Part shown: positions 41,840 to 50,683 of the stretch, in pieces
Numbering within the stretch: the first letter of the stretch is position 1
How the letters are laid out: every line of letters starts with the position of its first letter
DNA from: JBEEJL01 sp043744215
Lineage (GTDB): Bacteria; Pseudomonadota; Gammaproteobacteria; Burkholderiales; JBEEJL01
DNA length: 64,000 nt
NCBI GenBank assembly: GCA_043744215.1
Contig: JAYTVC010000027.1
Location: 17,087-81,086 of the forward strand
Direction: 5' to 3'
Notes under the pieces: model-generated
Databases searched by the model: none
What the model saw: only the letters and a program-made list of their open reading frames with translations
Told to the model about the DNA's origin: nothing
Made by a program: the position numbers and the translations under genes

Positions 41840-43447
41840 ATGCCCACCTTCACGACAAAAACAGACAACACCGCTCCTGCTTTTCAATCCAACGCAGCCC
41901 ACATGCGCGCCTTGGCGGACGATCTACGCACAAACACAGCAAAAATCTCCCTCGGCGGCGGCGAGGAAGCGCGTAAAAAACACACCGCGCGCGATAAATT
42001 GCTGCCGCGCGACCGCATCACTGCCCTGCTCGATCCGGGTTCTCCGTTTTTGGAGTTGTCGCAACTCGCCGCTTTCGGCATGTATAACAACGACTCGCCA
42101 GCAGCGGGGATTATTACCGGCATCGGCCGCGTGCAGGGGCAGGAAGTGGTGATCGTCGCCAATGACGCGACGGTGAAAGGCGGCACTTATTATCCGCTGA
42201 CAGTAAAAAAACATTTACGCGCGCAGGAAATCGCGCTGCAAAATAATTTACCCTGCATTTATCTGGTCGATTCCGGTGGTGCATTTTTACCGTTGCAGGA
42301 CGAAGTGTTTCCCGACCGCGATCACTTTGGGCGGATTTTTTATAATCAGGCGCAAATGTCGGCCAAGGGCATTCCGCAAATCGCGGCGGTGATGGGTTCG
42401 TGTACGGCGGGTGGCGCGTATGTGCCGGCGATGTGTGATGAATCGATCATCGTCAAAAACCAAGGCACCATATTTTTGGGCGGCCCACCTTTGGTGAAAG
42501 CCGCGACGGGTGAAGTGGTGAGCGCGGAAGAACTCGGCGGCGGCGACGTGCATTCGCGCACATCCGGTGTGACTGACCATCTGGCGCAGGACGATGCGCA
42601 TGCGTTGTCGATTGCACGCGAAATCGTGTCGCATTTGAACCGCAAAAAAACCATTCCTGTCGCCACGCAAGAAGTAATCGAGCCTAAATACCCGATCGAA
42701 GAAATTTACGGCATCGTGCCCAAAGATTTCCGTCAGCCTTATGATGTGCGCGAGATTATTGCGCGTATTGTCGATGATTCGCAACTACATGAATTTAAAC
42801 AACTTTATGGCACAACCTTGGTATGTGGATTTGCGCATATTCACGGCTATCCCGTTGGCATCGTCGCCAACAACGGCATTTTGTTTTCCGAATCCGCACT
42901 GAAAGGCGCGCACTTTATTGAGCTGTGCAATCAGCGCGGCATACCATTGGTATTTTTGCAAAACATCACTGGCTTCATGATCGGCAAAAAATATGAAGCC
43001 GGCGGCATCGCCAAAGATGGCGCGAAAATGGTGACCGCCGTATCGTGTTCGACCGTGCCGAAATTCACTGTCATCATCGGCGGCTCATTTGGCGCGGGTA
43101 ATTATGGCATGTGCGGCCGCGCGTTTAACCCGCGTTTTATCTGGACCTGGCCGAATGCGCGCATCAGCGTGATGGGCGGCGAACAGGCGGCAAGTGTTTT
43201 GGCAACAGTGAAGCGCGACGGCATTGAGGCCAAAGGTGGCCAGTGGAGCAAAGACGAAGAAGAACAATTCAAAGCACCGATCCGCGACCAATACGAAACG
43301 CAAGGCAATCCCTACTACGCGACGGCAAGATTATGGGACGACGGTGTTATCGACCCGGCGCAAACACGTATGGTGTTAGGCTTGGCGCTATCCGCAGCCA
43401 TGAACGCGCCAATTGAAAAAACCGCATATGGAATATTCAGGATGTAA
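41840..43447 (+). CDS. mccB: 3-methylcrotonyl-CoA carboxylase, carboxyltransferase subunit
   Basis: This subunit transfers the carboxyl group from biotin to 3-methylcrotonyl-CoA, making 3-methylglutaconyl-CoA. The 535-residue length and blocks such as ARKKHTARDKLLPRDRI, GGAFLPLQDEVFPDRDHFGRIFYNQA (in parts), GGPPLVKAATGEVVSAEELGG and GAGNYGMCGRAFNPRF match MccB, with features that separate it from propionyl- and acetyl-CoA carboxylases. It is the first of three leucine genes (mccB, methylglutaconyl-CoA hydratase, mccA). A palindromic repeat separates it from the next gene. Confidence 0.96.
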   Translation: MPTFTTKTDNTAPAFQSNAAHMRALADDLRTNTAKISLGGGEEARKKHTARDKLLPRDRITALLDPGSPFLELSQLAAFGMYNNDSPAAGIITGIGRVQGQEVVIVANDATVKGGTYYPLTVKKHLRAQEIALQNNLPCIYLVDSGGAFLPLQDEVFPDRDHFGRIFYNQAQMSAKGIPQIAAVMGSCTAGGAYVPAMCDESIIVKNQGTIFLGGPPLVKAATGEVVSAEELGGGDVHSRTSGVTDHLAQDDAHALSIAREIVSHLNRKKTIPVATQEVIEPKYPIEEIYGIVPKDFRQPYDVREIIARIVDDSQLHEFKQLYGTTLVCGFAHIHGYPVGIVANNGILFSESALKGAHFIELCNQRGIPLVFLQNITGFMIGKKYEAGGIAKDGAKMVTAVSCSTVPKFTVIIGGSFGAGNYGMCGRAFNPRFIWTWPNARISVMGGEQAASVLATVKRDGIEAKGGQWSKDEEEQFKAPIRDQYETQGNPYYATARLWDDGVIDPAQTRMVLGLALSAAMNAPIEKTAYGIFRM

Positions 43448-43450
43448 TGT

Positions 43451-43523
43451 GTCATCCTGAACACAGTGAAGGATCTGATTTTGACTCTTAAAGCAGATTC
43501 CTCGTAGAAGCTCTCGGAATGAC
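43451..43523. repeat. Second degenerate relative of the boxC-boxB palindrome
   Basis: GTCATCCTGA at the left, GGAATGAC at the right, with GGATCTGATT and AGCAGATTCCTCG inside. It lies in the 115-base gap between mccB and the hydratase gene. Confidence 0.65.
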
Positions 43524-43562
43524 AAATACTTTTAGCCTCCTTACCAAGCGCGAACAAAAACC

Positions 43563-44348
43563 ATGGCTGATTTAATTATTGAAATTGGGAATAACGGCGT
43601 CGCCGTCCTGGCGTTGAACAAACCTGACTTGCACAACGCCTTCGATGACAAGCTCATCAGCAGCCTGACCAAGGCACTACAAAAATGTGAAAAAGATAAA
43701 AAAGTCCGCGTCGTTGTGTTGTGCGCCGAGGGAAAATCCTTTTCTGCCGGCGCAGATTTGAACTGGATGAAGCGCGTCGCCGAATATGACGAGCAGGAAA
43801 ATTATTATGACGCGATGAAACTCGGCGAATTATTACGCACGCTGAATTTCCTGAAAAAACCGACCATCGCGCGCGTGCACGGCGCGGCCTATGGCGGAGG
43901 CGTCGGGCTGATTGCGGCTTGTGATATCGCGATTGGCACTTCCGAAGCCATGTTCGGGCTGACTGAAGTACGGCTTGGCATTATTCCTGCTGTCATTAGT
44001 CCTTATGTAGTCGCGGCAATTGGCGAGCGTAATGCGCGCCGCTATTTTATGACGGGCGAAAGATTTAATGCCGCCGAGGCTTATCGCATTGGTTTATTAA
44101 ATGACCTCGCACCAGACGTAGAAACGCTGGATAGAATCATAGCCGACATCATCGAGGCGCTACTGCAAGGCGGGCCGGCGGCGGTGATTGAAGCAAAGGA
44201 TTTAATTTCTGCCATTGCGTGGCGACCAGTGAACGATTCGCTGATTGCCGATACAGCAGAGCGCATTGCTCGCGTGCGTGCCTCTAAAGAGGGCAAAGAA
44301 GGCCTCGCGGCTTTTTTAGCCAAGCGCAAACCCAACTGGATCAAGTAA
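43563..44348 (+). CDS. liuC: 3-methylglutaconyl-CoA hydratase
   Basis: The enzyme hydrates 3-methylglutaconyl-CoA to HMG-CoA. The 261-residue crotonase has the oxyanion-hole block FSAGADLNWMKR, the second one HGAAYGGGVGLIAACDIAI, and the catalytic region FGLTEVRLGIIPAVISPYV typical of AUH-type methylglutaconyl-CoA hydratases; the ADLNWM sequence is characteristic. It lies between the two carboxylase subunit genes, as in other liu operons, with the mccA start 6 bases after its stop. Confidence 0.93.
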   Translation: MADLIIEIGNNGVAVLALNKPDLHNAFDDKLISSLTKALQKCEKDKKVRVVVLCAEGKSFSAGADLNWMKRVAEYDEQENYYDAMKLGELLRTLNFLKKPTIARVHGAAYGGGVGLIAACDIAIGTSEAMFGLTEVRLGIIPAVISPYVVAAIGERNARRYFMTGERFNAAEAYRIGLLNDLAPDVETLDRIIADIIEALLQGGPAAVIEAKDLISAIAWRPVNDSLIADTAERIARVRASKEGKEGLAAFLAKRKPNWIK

Positions 44349-44354
44349 CCCGTA

Positions 44355-46361
44355 GTGTTCAATAAAATTCTCATCGCCAATCGTGGCGAAATCGCCTGCC
44401 GCGTGATTCGCACCTGCAAACGGATGGGTATTGCGACCGTCGCCGTTTATTCCGACGCGGACAAAACTGCGCAGCATGTTTTGCAGGCAGATGAGGCTCA
44501 TTACATCGGCGGGCCGCGACCTGCCGATTCGTATTTGCGTGGCGATAAAATTATCGCGGTGGCAAAGCAATCCGGCGCGCAGGCGATTCATCCGGGCTAT
44601 GGGTTTTTATCGGAGAACGCTGACTTCGCGCGCGCGTGCGAAAAAGCCGGCGTTGTTTTTATCGGCCCAACGCCCGATGCCATCGATAAAATGGGCTCGA
44701 AGAGCGCGGCAAAAATTATCATGCAAACGGCTGGTGTGCCTGTGGTGCCCGGCTATCACGGCGAGAATCAAGATTTAGCATTGCTGCAAAAAGAAGCGGA
44801 CAAAACCGGCTATCCGCTGCTGATAAAAGCCGTGGCGGGCGGCGGCGGCAAAGGCATGCGCCTGGTAACCCATTCTGGTGAATTTGTTTCGCAACTGGAA
44901 GCCGCGAAACGCGAAGCCAAAAATGCCTTTGGTGAGGATGCGGTTTTGCTCGAACGATTCGTGCAAGGCCCGCACCATATCGAGTTTCAGGTGTTCGGCG
45001 ATGCCCACGGCAACTATGTGCATTTATTCGAACGCGAATGTTCCATCCAACGTCGCCATCAAAAAATTCTGGAAGAAACGCCCTCGCCTTTTGTCACACC
45101 GGACATGCGCGCCAAGATGGGTGATGCTGCCGTGGCTGCTGCACGCGCTATAAATTATCGCGGCGCGGGCACAATTGAATTTATTGTCGGCAGCGACCGC
45201 CAATTCTTTTTTATGGAAATGAATACGCGCCTGCAAGTGGAACACCCAATCACTGAAATGACCACCGGGCAGGATTTGGTGGAATGGCAATTGCGCGTGG
45301 CCGCCAGTGAACCGTTGCTGTTGAAACAAAGCGACATCAAACAAACCGGCCACGCGATTGAAGTGCGTGTATGCGCGGAAAATCCGGCGAATGATTTTCT
45401 GCCCGTCACCGGCAAACTCACGCGCTTCGCCCTGCCGCCAGTAAATGACCATGTTCGCATTGATACGGGCGTGATTGAGGGCGACGAGATCAGCGTATTT
45501 TACGACCCGATGATCGCCAAACTGATTGTTCACGGCGCGGATCGCGCGCAATCCGTGCAGCGACTGCAACACAGTCTGGGCCAAACCTCGGTGATGGGCA
45601 TCGCAACCAATATTCCGTTTCTGGAAAAAATTGCGCACAGCGTCGCTTATGCAAAATGTGACACGACAACAGCGTTTATTGAACAGAATCGTGACGTGCT
45701 TTTTAAGCCCGCCAAAATAATTTCCGCTTCAGCTCTGTTTGCCGCATGTGCGAAGTTGTTGCTGGATGCAGAACGCGCGGCGCAGAATCGTCGCGAAGCA
45801 TCCAATGAACCTGACTCGCCGTGGAATACAATTATCGGCTGGCGTTTGAATGCGCCGCCCGCCCGAACTTTGATGATTGCAGACCCGCTCGCCGAACAGA
45901 CCCATCATATCGATGTGGAAGGTCGCAACGGCCAATATAATATTGTTCACGACAAGCGCAAAATTGAACTGGTTTGTGCAGAAGATGAAAATCGTATTGC
46001 GTTGACGGTGAACGGTGAACGCCTGTCGCCTGTTGTCGTGCGCCATCAGCATCAACTCGTCGTCATGCTCGATGGTGAACGTTTTGAGTTAAACGAAGTG
46101 CTACCTTACGAATTTGAAAGCGCCGAAGAAGTGATCGGCGGTCGCCTCACCGCCATGATGCCGGGGCGAGTGGTGAAACTGATGGTGGCCGCGGGCGACG
46201 AAGTGAAACAAGGCCAGCCACTGCTGATTATGGAAGCGATGAAAATGGAACACACCATTCACAGCCCGCGCGACGGCAAAGTCGCACACATCATGCATAA
46301 GGTCGATGACATCGTCGCCGCCGACGCGCTGCTGTTTGAGTTTGAACAAGCTGCTGAATAA
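44355..46361 (+). CDS. mccA: 3-methylcrotonyl-CoA carboxylase, biotin-carrying subunit
   Basis: The 668-residue subunit combines biotin carboxylase (ILIANRGEIACRVIRT, GGGGKGMRLV ATP loop, EMNTRLQVEHPITEM) with a biotin carboxyl-carrier domain whose K630 is in EAMKMEH. The size and the context with mccB and the hydratase gene identify the leucine enzyme rather than propionyl- or acetyl-CoA carboxylase. The start is GTG at 44355, matching the family opening FNKILIANRGEIA. Biotin must be attached by a ligase encoded elsewhere. Confidence 0.96.
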   Translation: MFNKILIANRGEIACRVIRTCKRMGIATVAVYSDADKTAQHVLQADEAHYIGGPRPADSYLRGDKIIAVAKQSGAQAIHPGYGFLSENADFARACEKAGVVFIGPTPDAIDKMGSKSAAKIIMQTAGVPVVPGYHGENQDLALLQKEADKTGYPLLIKAVAGGGGKGMRLVTHSGEFVSQLEAAKREAKNAFGEDAVLLERFVQGPHHIEFQVFGDAHGNYVHLFERECSIQRRHQKILEETPSPFVTPDMRAKMGDAAVAAARAINYRGAGTIEFIVGSDRQFFFMEMNTRLQVEHPITEMTTGQDLVEWQLRVAASEPLLLKQSDIKQTGHAIEVRVCAENPANDFLPVTGKLTRFALPPVNDHVRIDTGVIEGDEISVFYDPMIAKLIVHGADRAQSVQRLQHSLGQTSVMGIATNIPFLEKIAHSVAYAKCDTTTAFIEQNRDVLFKPAKIISASALFAACAKLLLDAERAAQNRREASNEPDSPWNTIIGWRLNAPPARTLMIADPLAEQTHHIDVEGRNGQYNIVHDKRKIELVCAEDENRIALTVNGERLSPVVVRHQHQLVVMLDGERFELNEVLPYEFESAEEVIGGRLTAMMPGRVVKLMVAAGDEVKQGQPLLIMEAMKMEHTIHSPRDGKVAHIMHKVDDIVAADALLFEFEQAAE

Positions 46362-46422
46362 TGCTGAGTGGCGTATAATTTAGTTATTCAACTTCCACTC
46401 AAACATTCGTTTCGCATTATAT

Positions 46423-46445
46423 ATAACTATTTGATTATATTGAAT
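46423..46445. repeat. AT-rich junction element before mmsA
   Basis: ATAACTATTTGATTATATTG plus AAT is the best consensus match. It lies just before the AGGAGC ribosome site of mmsA. Confidence 0.7.
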
Positions 46446-46463
46446 TTTTTTTAGGAGCAAGCC

Positions 46464-47990
46464 ATGGCAGCAAACCCGCAAGCAATCACCCAGCCGGTCC
46501 CCACAGTAAAAATGTTGATCGACGGGAAGTTTGTCGATTCTAAAACTAAAGAATGGCGCGACATCGTAAACCCCGCCACACAGGAAGTATTGGCGCGTGT
46601 GCCGTTCTCAACGCCTGAAGAAATCGATGCGGCTGTTGCATCTGCAAAAGAAGCGTTCAAAACCTGGAAGCACACATCTCTTGGCGTGCGCGCACGCATC
46701 ATGCTGAAGCTGCAAGCGCTGATACGTGAGAACTCGCCGAAGATCGCCGCTGTGCTCACAGCCGAACAAGGCAAAACCATTCCCGATGCCGAAGGCGATA
46801 TTTTCCGCGGCCTCGAAGTGGTTGAACACGCTTGCTCCATCGGCACGCTGCAATTGGGCGAATTTGCCGAGAACGTAGCCGGCGGCGTGGATACGTACAC
46901 GGTGCGCCAACCCATCGGTGTTTGCGCGGGCATCACACCGTTCAACTTCCCCGCCATGATTCCGCTGTGGATGTTCCCGATGGCCATCGTGACCGGTAAC
47001 ACGTTTGTATTGAAGCCTTCCGAGCAGGACCCGATGAGCACGATGATGCTGGTCGAACTCGCAATCCAAGCGGGTGTTCCGCCAGGCGTACTAAACGTGA
47101 TTCATGGAGGCAAACAAGCCGTCGATGCGATCTGCACGCACAAGGATATTGTGGCGATTTCTTTCGTCGGCTCCTGCCATGTGGGCGAACACGTTTACAA
47201 ACTCGGCAGCCAACACGGCAAGCGCGTGCAGTCAATGATGGGGGCTAAGAACCACGCCATTGTCATGCCCGATGCTAACAAAGAACAATCGCTTGATTCA
47301 TTAGTGGGCGCAACATTTGGTGCCGCTGGGCAGCGCTGTATGGCAACATCGGTCACTGTTTTGGTCGGCGACGCAAATAAGTGGATTCCCGATATCGTCG
47401 AGCGCGCGAAAAAATTGAAAGTGAATGCGGGCACGGAAAAAGGCACGGACCTCGGCCCAGTCGTTTCCAAAGCGGCATTCAACCGCGTAATGGGGTTCAT
47501 CGAACAAGGTGTGAAAGAAGGCGCGACGCTGGATCTGGACGGTCGCAACCCGAATATCGCTGGCTACCCTCATGGAAACTTCATCGCACCAACGGTATTC
47601 TCTGGCGTAAAACCCGGCATGAAAATTTATGACGAGGAAATTTTTGGACCCGTGATGGTAATTGTCAGCGCAAAAACGTTGGACGAAGCCATTGCCATTA
47701 CCAATGCCAATCCTTATGGCAACGGCACCGGCATCTTTACCCAAAGCGGTGCGGCGGCGCGTAAATTTCAAAACGAAATTGATGTCGGCCAGGTGGGCAT
47801 CAACGTGCCGATTCCGGTGCCCGTGCCCTACTTCAGCTTCAGTGGTTCACGCGGCTCCAAATTAGGCGACCTTGGTCCTTACGGCAAACAAGCCGTGCAG
47901 TTTTACACGCAAACCAAAACGGTCACGTCGCGCTGGTTTGATGACAATGCGGTAAGCACGGGTGTGAATACGACGATTAGTTTGAAGTAA
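46464..47990 (+). CDS. mmsA: Methylmalonate-semialdehyde dehydrogenase (acylating)
   Basis: The enzyme oxidises methylmalonate semialdehyde to propionyl-CoA, the end of valine catabolism. The 508-residue aldehyde dehydrogenase has catalytic C292 in AAGQRCMAT and the family opening KMLIDGKFVDSKTKEWRDIVNPATQEVLARVP (in blocks), plus GICAGITPFNFPAMIPLWMFP-like residues typical of CoA-acylating MMSDH. AGGAG precedes the ATG. A strong terminator follows, before mmsB. Confidence 0.96.
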   Translation: MAANPQAITQPVPTVKMLIDGKFVDSKTKEWRDIVNPATQEVLARVPFSTPEEIDAAVASAKEAFKTWKHTSLGVRARIMLKLQALIRENSPKIAAVLTAEQGKTIPDAEGDIFRGLEVVEHACSIGTLQLGEFAENVAGGVDTYTVRQPIGVCAGITPFNFPAMIPLWMFPMAIVTGNTFVLKPSEQDPMSTMMLVELAIQAGVPPGVLNVIHGGKQAVDAICTHKDIVAISFVGSCHVGEHVYKLGSQHGKRVQSMMGAKNHAIVMPDANKEQSLDSLVGATFGAAGQRCMATSVTVLVGDANKWIPDIVERAKKLKVNAGTEKGTDLGPVVSKAAFNRVMGFIEQGVKEGATLDLDGRNPNIAGYPHGNFIAPTVFSGVKPGMKIYDEEIFGPVMVIVSAKTLDEAIAITNANPYGNGTGIFTQSGAAARKFQNEIDVGQVGINVPIPVPVPYFSFSGSRGSKLGDLGPYGKQAVQFYTQTKTVTSRWFDDNAVSTGVNTTISLK

Positions 47991-48000
47991 ATTAAAAGAA

Positions 48001-48030
48001 AATCCCCCCTTTCCCAAGGGGGGATTTTTT
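48001..48030 (+). terminator. Rho-independent terminator after mmsA
   Basis: AATCCCCCC and GGGGGGATT form a 9-bp stem with an 8-base loop, followed by T-rich sequence. It separates mmsA from mmsB, which would then need read-through or its own promoter. Confidence 0.85.
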
Positions 48031-48050
48031 ATGATCTCTGCGGAGAAAAA

Positions 48051-48935
48051 ATGAAAATTGCATTTATCGGCCTGGGTCACATGGGTGATCCTATGGCACA
48101 AAATCTTATCAAGGCCGGTCATTCACTCACGGTGTTTGATGTAGTGCAAGCGGCGCTGGATAAATTCAAATCGCTCAGCCAAACCATTGCGACGTCGCCC
48201 AAAGATGCTGCATCACATGCAGATATGGTGATCACCATGCTGCCGTCATCGCCCCACGTAAAGCAGGTTTACCTCGGCGACAACGGCGTGCTGGCAGGCG
48301 TGAAGCCCGGTGTGTTGCTGGTGGACTCTTCCACCATCGACCCCATGGTCGCACGTGAAGTGGCGGCGGCGGCCAATAAAAAAGGCAGCCCAATGATTGA
48401 CGCGCCTGTCTCCGGCGGCACCGGTGGCGCGGCGGCAGGCACACTAACCTTCATGGTGGGCGGCGCGAAAAAAGATTTCGACACCGCGCAACCGATACTC
48501 GCCAGCATGGGAAAAAACATCGTTCACTGTGGCGACGCAGGCAACGGCCAAGTGGCGAAAATCTGCAACAACATGCTGCTCGGCATTTCCATGATCGGCG
48601 TGAGTGAAGCCATGAACCTTGGCGCATCGCTCGGCATGGATGCGAAAATTCTTGCGGGCATTATCAATACATCGAGCGGGCGTTGTTGGAGCTCCGACAC
48701 CTACAACCCCTATCCCGGCGTGATGGACAATGTACCCGCAGCGCGCGGCTATAGCGGCGGTTTCGGCGGCGATTTGATGCTGAAAGATTTGGGCCTTGCC
48801 GTCGATGCGGCGCGTGCGGCAAAACAGCCGGTGATGCTTGGCGCAGCTGCGCAGCAGATTTATCAGATGATGAGTGTGAACGGCGACGGTGGAAAAGATT
48901 TTTCGGGCGTAATTGGGTTGTATAAAAAATTCTGA
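48051..48935 (+). CDS. mmsB: 3-hydroxyisobutyrate dehydrogenase
   Basis: The enzyme oxidises 3-hydroxyisobutyrate to methylmalonate semialdehyde with NAD. The 294-residue product has the Rossmann start IAFIGLGHMGDPMAQNLIKAGH (in parts), the substrate motif DAPVSGGTGGAAAGTL, and the catalytic lysine in GNGQVAKICNNMLL. GGAG precedes the ATG at 48051. It acts after HIBCH and before MmsA in valine degradation; all three genes are together here. Confidence 0.95.
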   Translation: MKIAFIGLGHMGDPMAQNLIKAGHSLTVFDVVQAALDKFKSLSQTIATSPKDAASHADMVITMLPSSPHVKQVYLGDNGVLAGVKPGVLLVDSSTIDPMVAREVAAAANKKGSPMIDAPVSGGTGGAAAGTLTFMVGGAKKDFDTAQPILASMGKNIVHCGDAGNGQVAKICNNMLLGISMIGVSEAMNLGASLGMDAKILAGIINTSSGRCWSSDTYNPYPGVMDNVPAARGYSGGFGGDLMLKDLGLAVDAARAAKQPVMLGAAAQQIYQMMSVNGDGGKDFSGVIGLYKKF

Positions 48936-49033
48936 CGCGCCAATTTATATCTTCGTGCGTGACGTGTCATGCAAGTAAAAACGGGAATGACGCGGGAGGT
49001 TTATTGCGCAAAAAGCAGTTTGACGATGCTTGC

Positions 49034-49056
49034 GTAACTATTTGATTATATTCAAT
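49034..49056. repeat. AT-rich junction element before the HIBCH gene
   Basis: GTAACTATTTGATTATATTC plus AAT lies 14 bases before the ATG, in a place where no Shine-Dalgarno is visible. Confidence 0.65.
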
Positions 49057-49070
49057 ATTTTATTACATCC

Positions 49071-50159
49071 ATGACCGACGAAATTCTCTTCGACATCCGT
49101 AATCACATCGCGCATATCACACTCAATCGCCCCGCTGCGTTGAATGCGTTGTCGTACTCAATGATCAAAACCCTCGACGCAAAATTGCATGAATGGGAGC
49201 GGGATAAAAATATTTATGCAGTCACCATTCGCGGCTCGGGCGAAAAAGCATTTTGCGCCGGCGGCGATATTCGCGCGGTGTACGACAGCATCGGCAACGG
49301 CGGCGAGTTGCATCAAAAATTTTTCGCCGACGAATATGCATTCGATTACTACCTGCACAAATACCGCAAACCCGTTGTCGCATTGATGAACGGCATTGTA
49401 ATGGGGGGCGGCGCGGGCATCTCACAGGCCACATGCCTGCGTGTAATCGGCGACAAAACCAAATTCGCCATGCCGGAAACCAATATCGGATTTTTCCCCG
49501 ACGTGGGCGCAAGCTATTTTCTGCCGCGCCTGCTCGGCCATCTGGGCGAGTATCTCGGCATCACCGGCGCGGTATTAAAAGCGGCAGACTGCTTGTACGC
49601 GGGACTGGGCGATGCGTATCTCACGCCAGAGCTGTGGCAAAAATTTGACGGCGAATTGGACAACATCGAATGGGGCGACGACAAGCGCTGGACATTGGTG
49701 CGCGCGGTGAAGCTGATGGGCGCAACCCAATTACCCGATGCGCCGCTGGCGAAACTGCACGATGCCATCAACCAACATTTCGCCCATGCTACGCTACCGG
49801 AGATAGTCGCATCGCTCAGGCTGGAAACTCGACCTGAATATAAAGAATGGGCGGCGACCACGCTCGCCGCCATGCACACACGTTCGCCGACGATGATGAG
49901 TGTGACGCTGGAACAAATCCGCCGCGGTCGCGCACTGGAGGATTTGGCCGACGCATTCCGTCTGGAACTCGTCATGCTGCAGGGTTGTTTTGCGCAAGGG
50001 GATTTTCGCGAAGGCATCCGCGCGCTGATTGTCGATAAGGACCATGCACCGAAATGGAATCCCTCCAGCATCGATGACGTGAAACCGGAAAGTATAAAAC
50101 GATTTTTTGCTGCGGCATGGCATCCGGATGAACATCCACTCGCGGCGCTAGGCATCTAA
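49071..50159 (+). CDS. 3-hydroxyisobutyryl-CoA hydrolase
   Basis: The enzyme releases 3-hydroxyisobutyrate from its CoA ester in valine catabolism. The 362-residue crotonase-fold protein has FCAGGDIRAVYDS and MNGIVMGGGAGISQ oxyanion-hole blocks and the PETNIGFFPDVGASYFLPRL region that marks HIBCH-type hydrolases; length (about 100 residues more than enoyl-CoA hydratases) also fits. It starts without a visible Shine-Dalgarno next to an AT-rich junction element. It follows mmsB, giving the mmsA-mmsB-HIBCH order. Confidence 0.92.
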   Translation: MTDEILFDIRNHIAHITLNRPAALNALSYSMIKTLDAKLHEWERDKNIYAVTIRGSGEKAFCAGGDIRAVYDSIGNGGELHQKFFADEYAFDYYLHKYRKPVVALMNGIVMGGGAGISQATCLRVIGDKTKFAMPETNIGFFPDVGASYFLPRLLGHLGEYLGITGAVLKAADCLYAGLGDAYLTPELWQKFDGELDNIEWGDDKRWTLVRAVKLMGATQLPDAPLAKLHDAINQHFAHATLPEIVASLRLETRPEYKEWAATTLAAMHTRSPTMMSVTLEQIRRGRALEDLADAFRLELVMLQGCFAQGDFREGIRALIVDKDHAPKWNPSSIDDVKPESIKRFFAAAWHPDEHPLAALGI

Positions 50160-50187
50160 GCCCCTCGCCGACCGGCGAAATCTCCGA

Positions 50188-50217
50188 TTAACTGGTTTAT
50201 CCTGCGCTTGCTATAAT
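50188..50217 (+). promoter_or_regulatory. Putative promoter of the EF-hand lipoprotein gene
   Basis: TTAACT, an 18-base spacer and a perfect TATAAT (50212-50217), about 100 bases upstream of the lipoprotein start. Confidence 0.5.
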
Positions 50218-50320
50218 GGAATAGTAGTATGGGAGCGCGCTTGCTGAACCGGCACCCTCCAAGATGGGTAAGCAGTAACAAAAATAGCAATTGTCTCTCA
50301 ACAACCTAAAGGAGATCTCA

Positions 50321-50644
50321 ATGGAAATGCAAAAGAAATTCGCAATTATTTTCGCCCTGGTAACAGGTTTGGCATTGGCAGCCTGCGGCAATAAAACGGC
50401 TGACGATGTAAAAGCCAAAGCCGGCGATGCAGCCGGTGCGGCTGCAACTGCTGCGGCTGGTGCAGCGGCTGGCGCGGTTGCCAAAGCTGCGGGCGGCGCG
50501 ACCGATCCGGTGGCTGCGGCCAACGAAGGCGAAGATCCGAACCGTAAGTTCAGCGCCATCGACACCAATAACGACAACTACGTTTCGGCCGAAGAAATGG
50601 AAAAATGGCTGAACGCGAATCCAGGTCCGTTCAAGAAAAAGTAA
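50321..50644 (+). CDS. Small lipoprotein with a single EF-hand
   Basis: The 107-residue product has a lipoprotein signal with lipobox LAAC (Cys22), an alanine-rich stretch (about 36-58) and one canonical EF-hand loop: D81, N83, D85, Y87, S89 and E92 in DTNNDNYVSAEE. It probably sits on a membrane facing the periplasm and binds calcium. The AAAGGAGATCTCA before the ATG at 50321 decides the start. It is transcribed alone, convergent with the acyl-CoA dehydrogenase gene. Function unknown; calcium binding is predicted only from the loop. Confidence 0.85.
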   Translation: MEMQKKFAIIFALVTGLALAACGNKTADDVKAKAGDAAGAAATAAAGAAAGAVAKAAGGATDPVAAANEGEDPNRKFSAIDTNNDNYVSAEEMEKWLNANPGPFKKK

Positions 50645-50683
50645 TCTGGCTCAGCAACAAACGGGGCGGCGCGCAATCAATGG

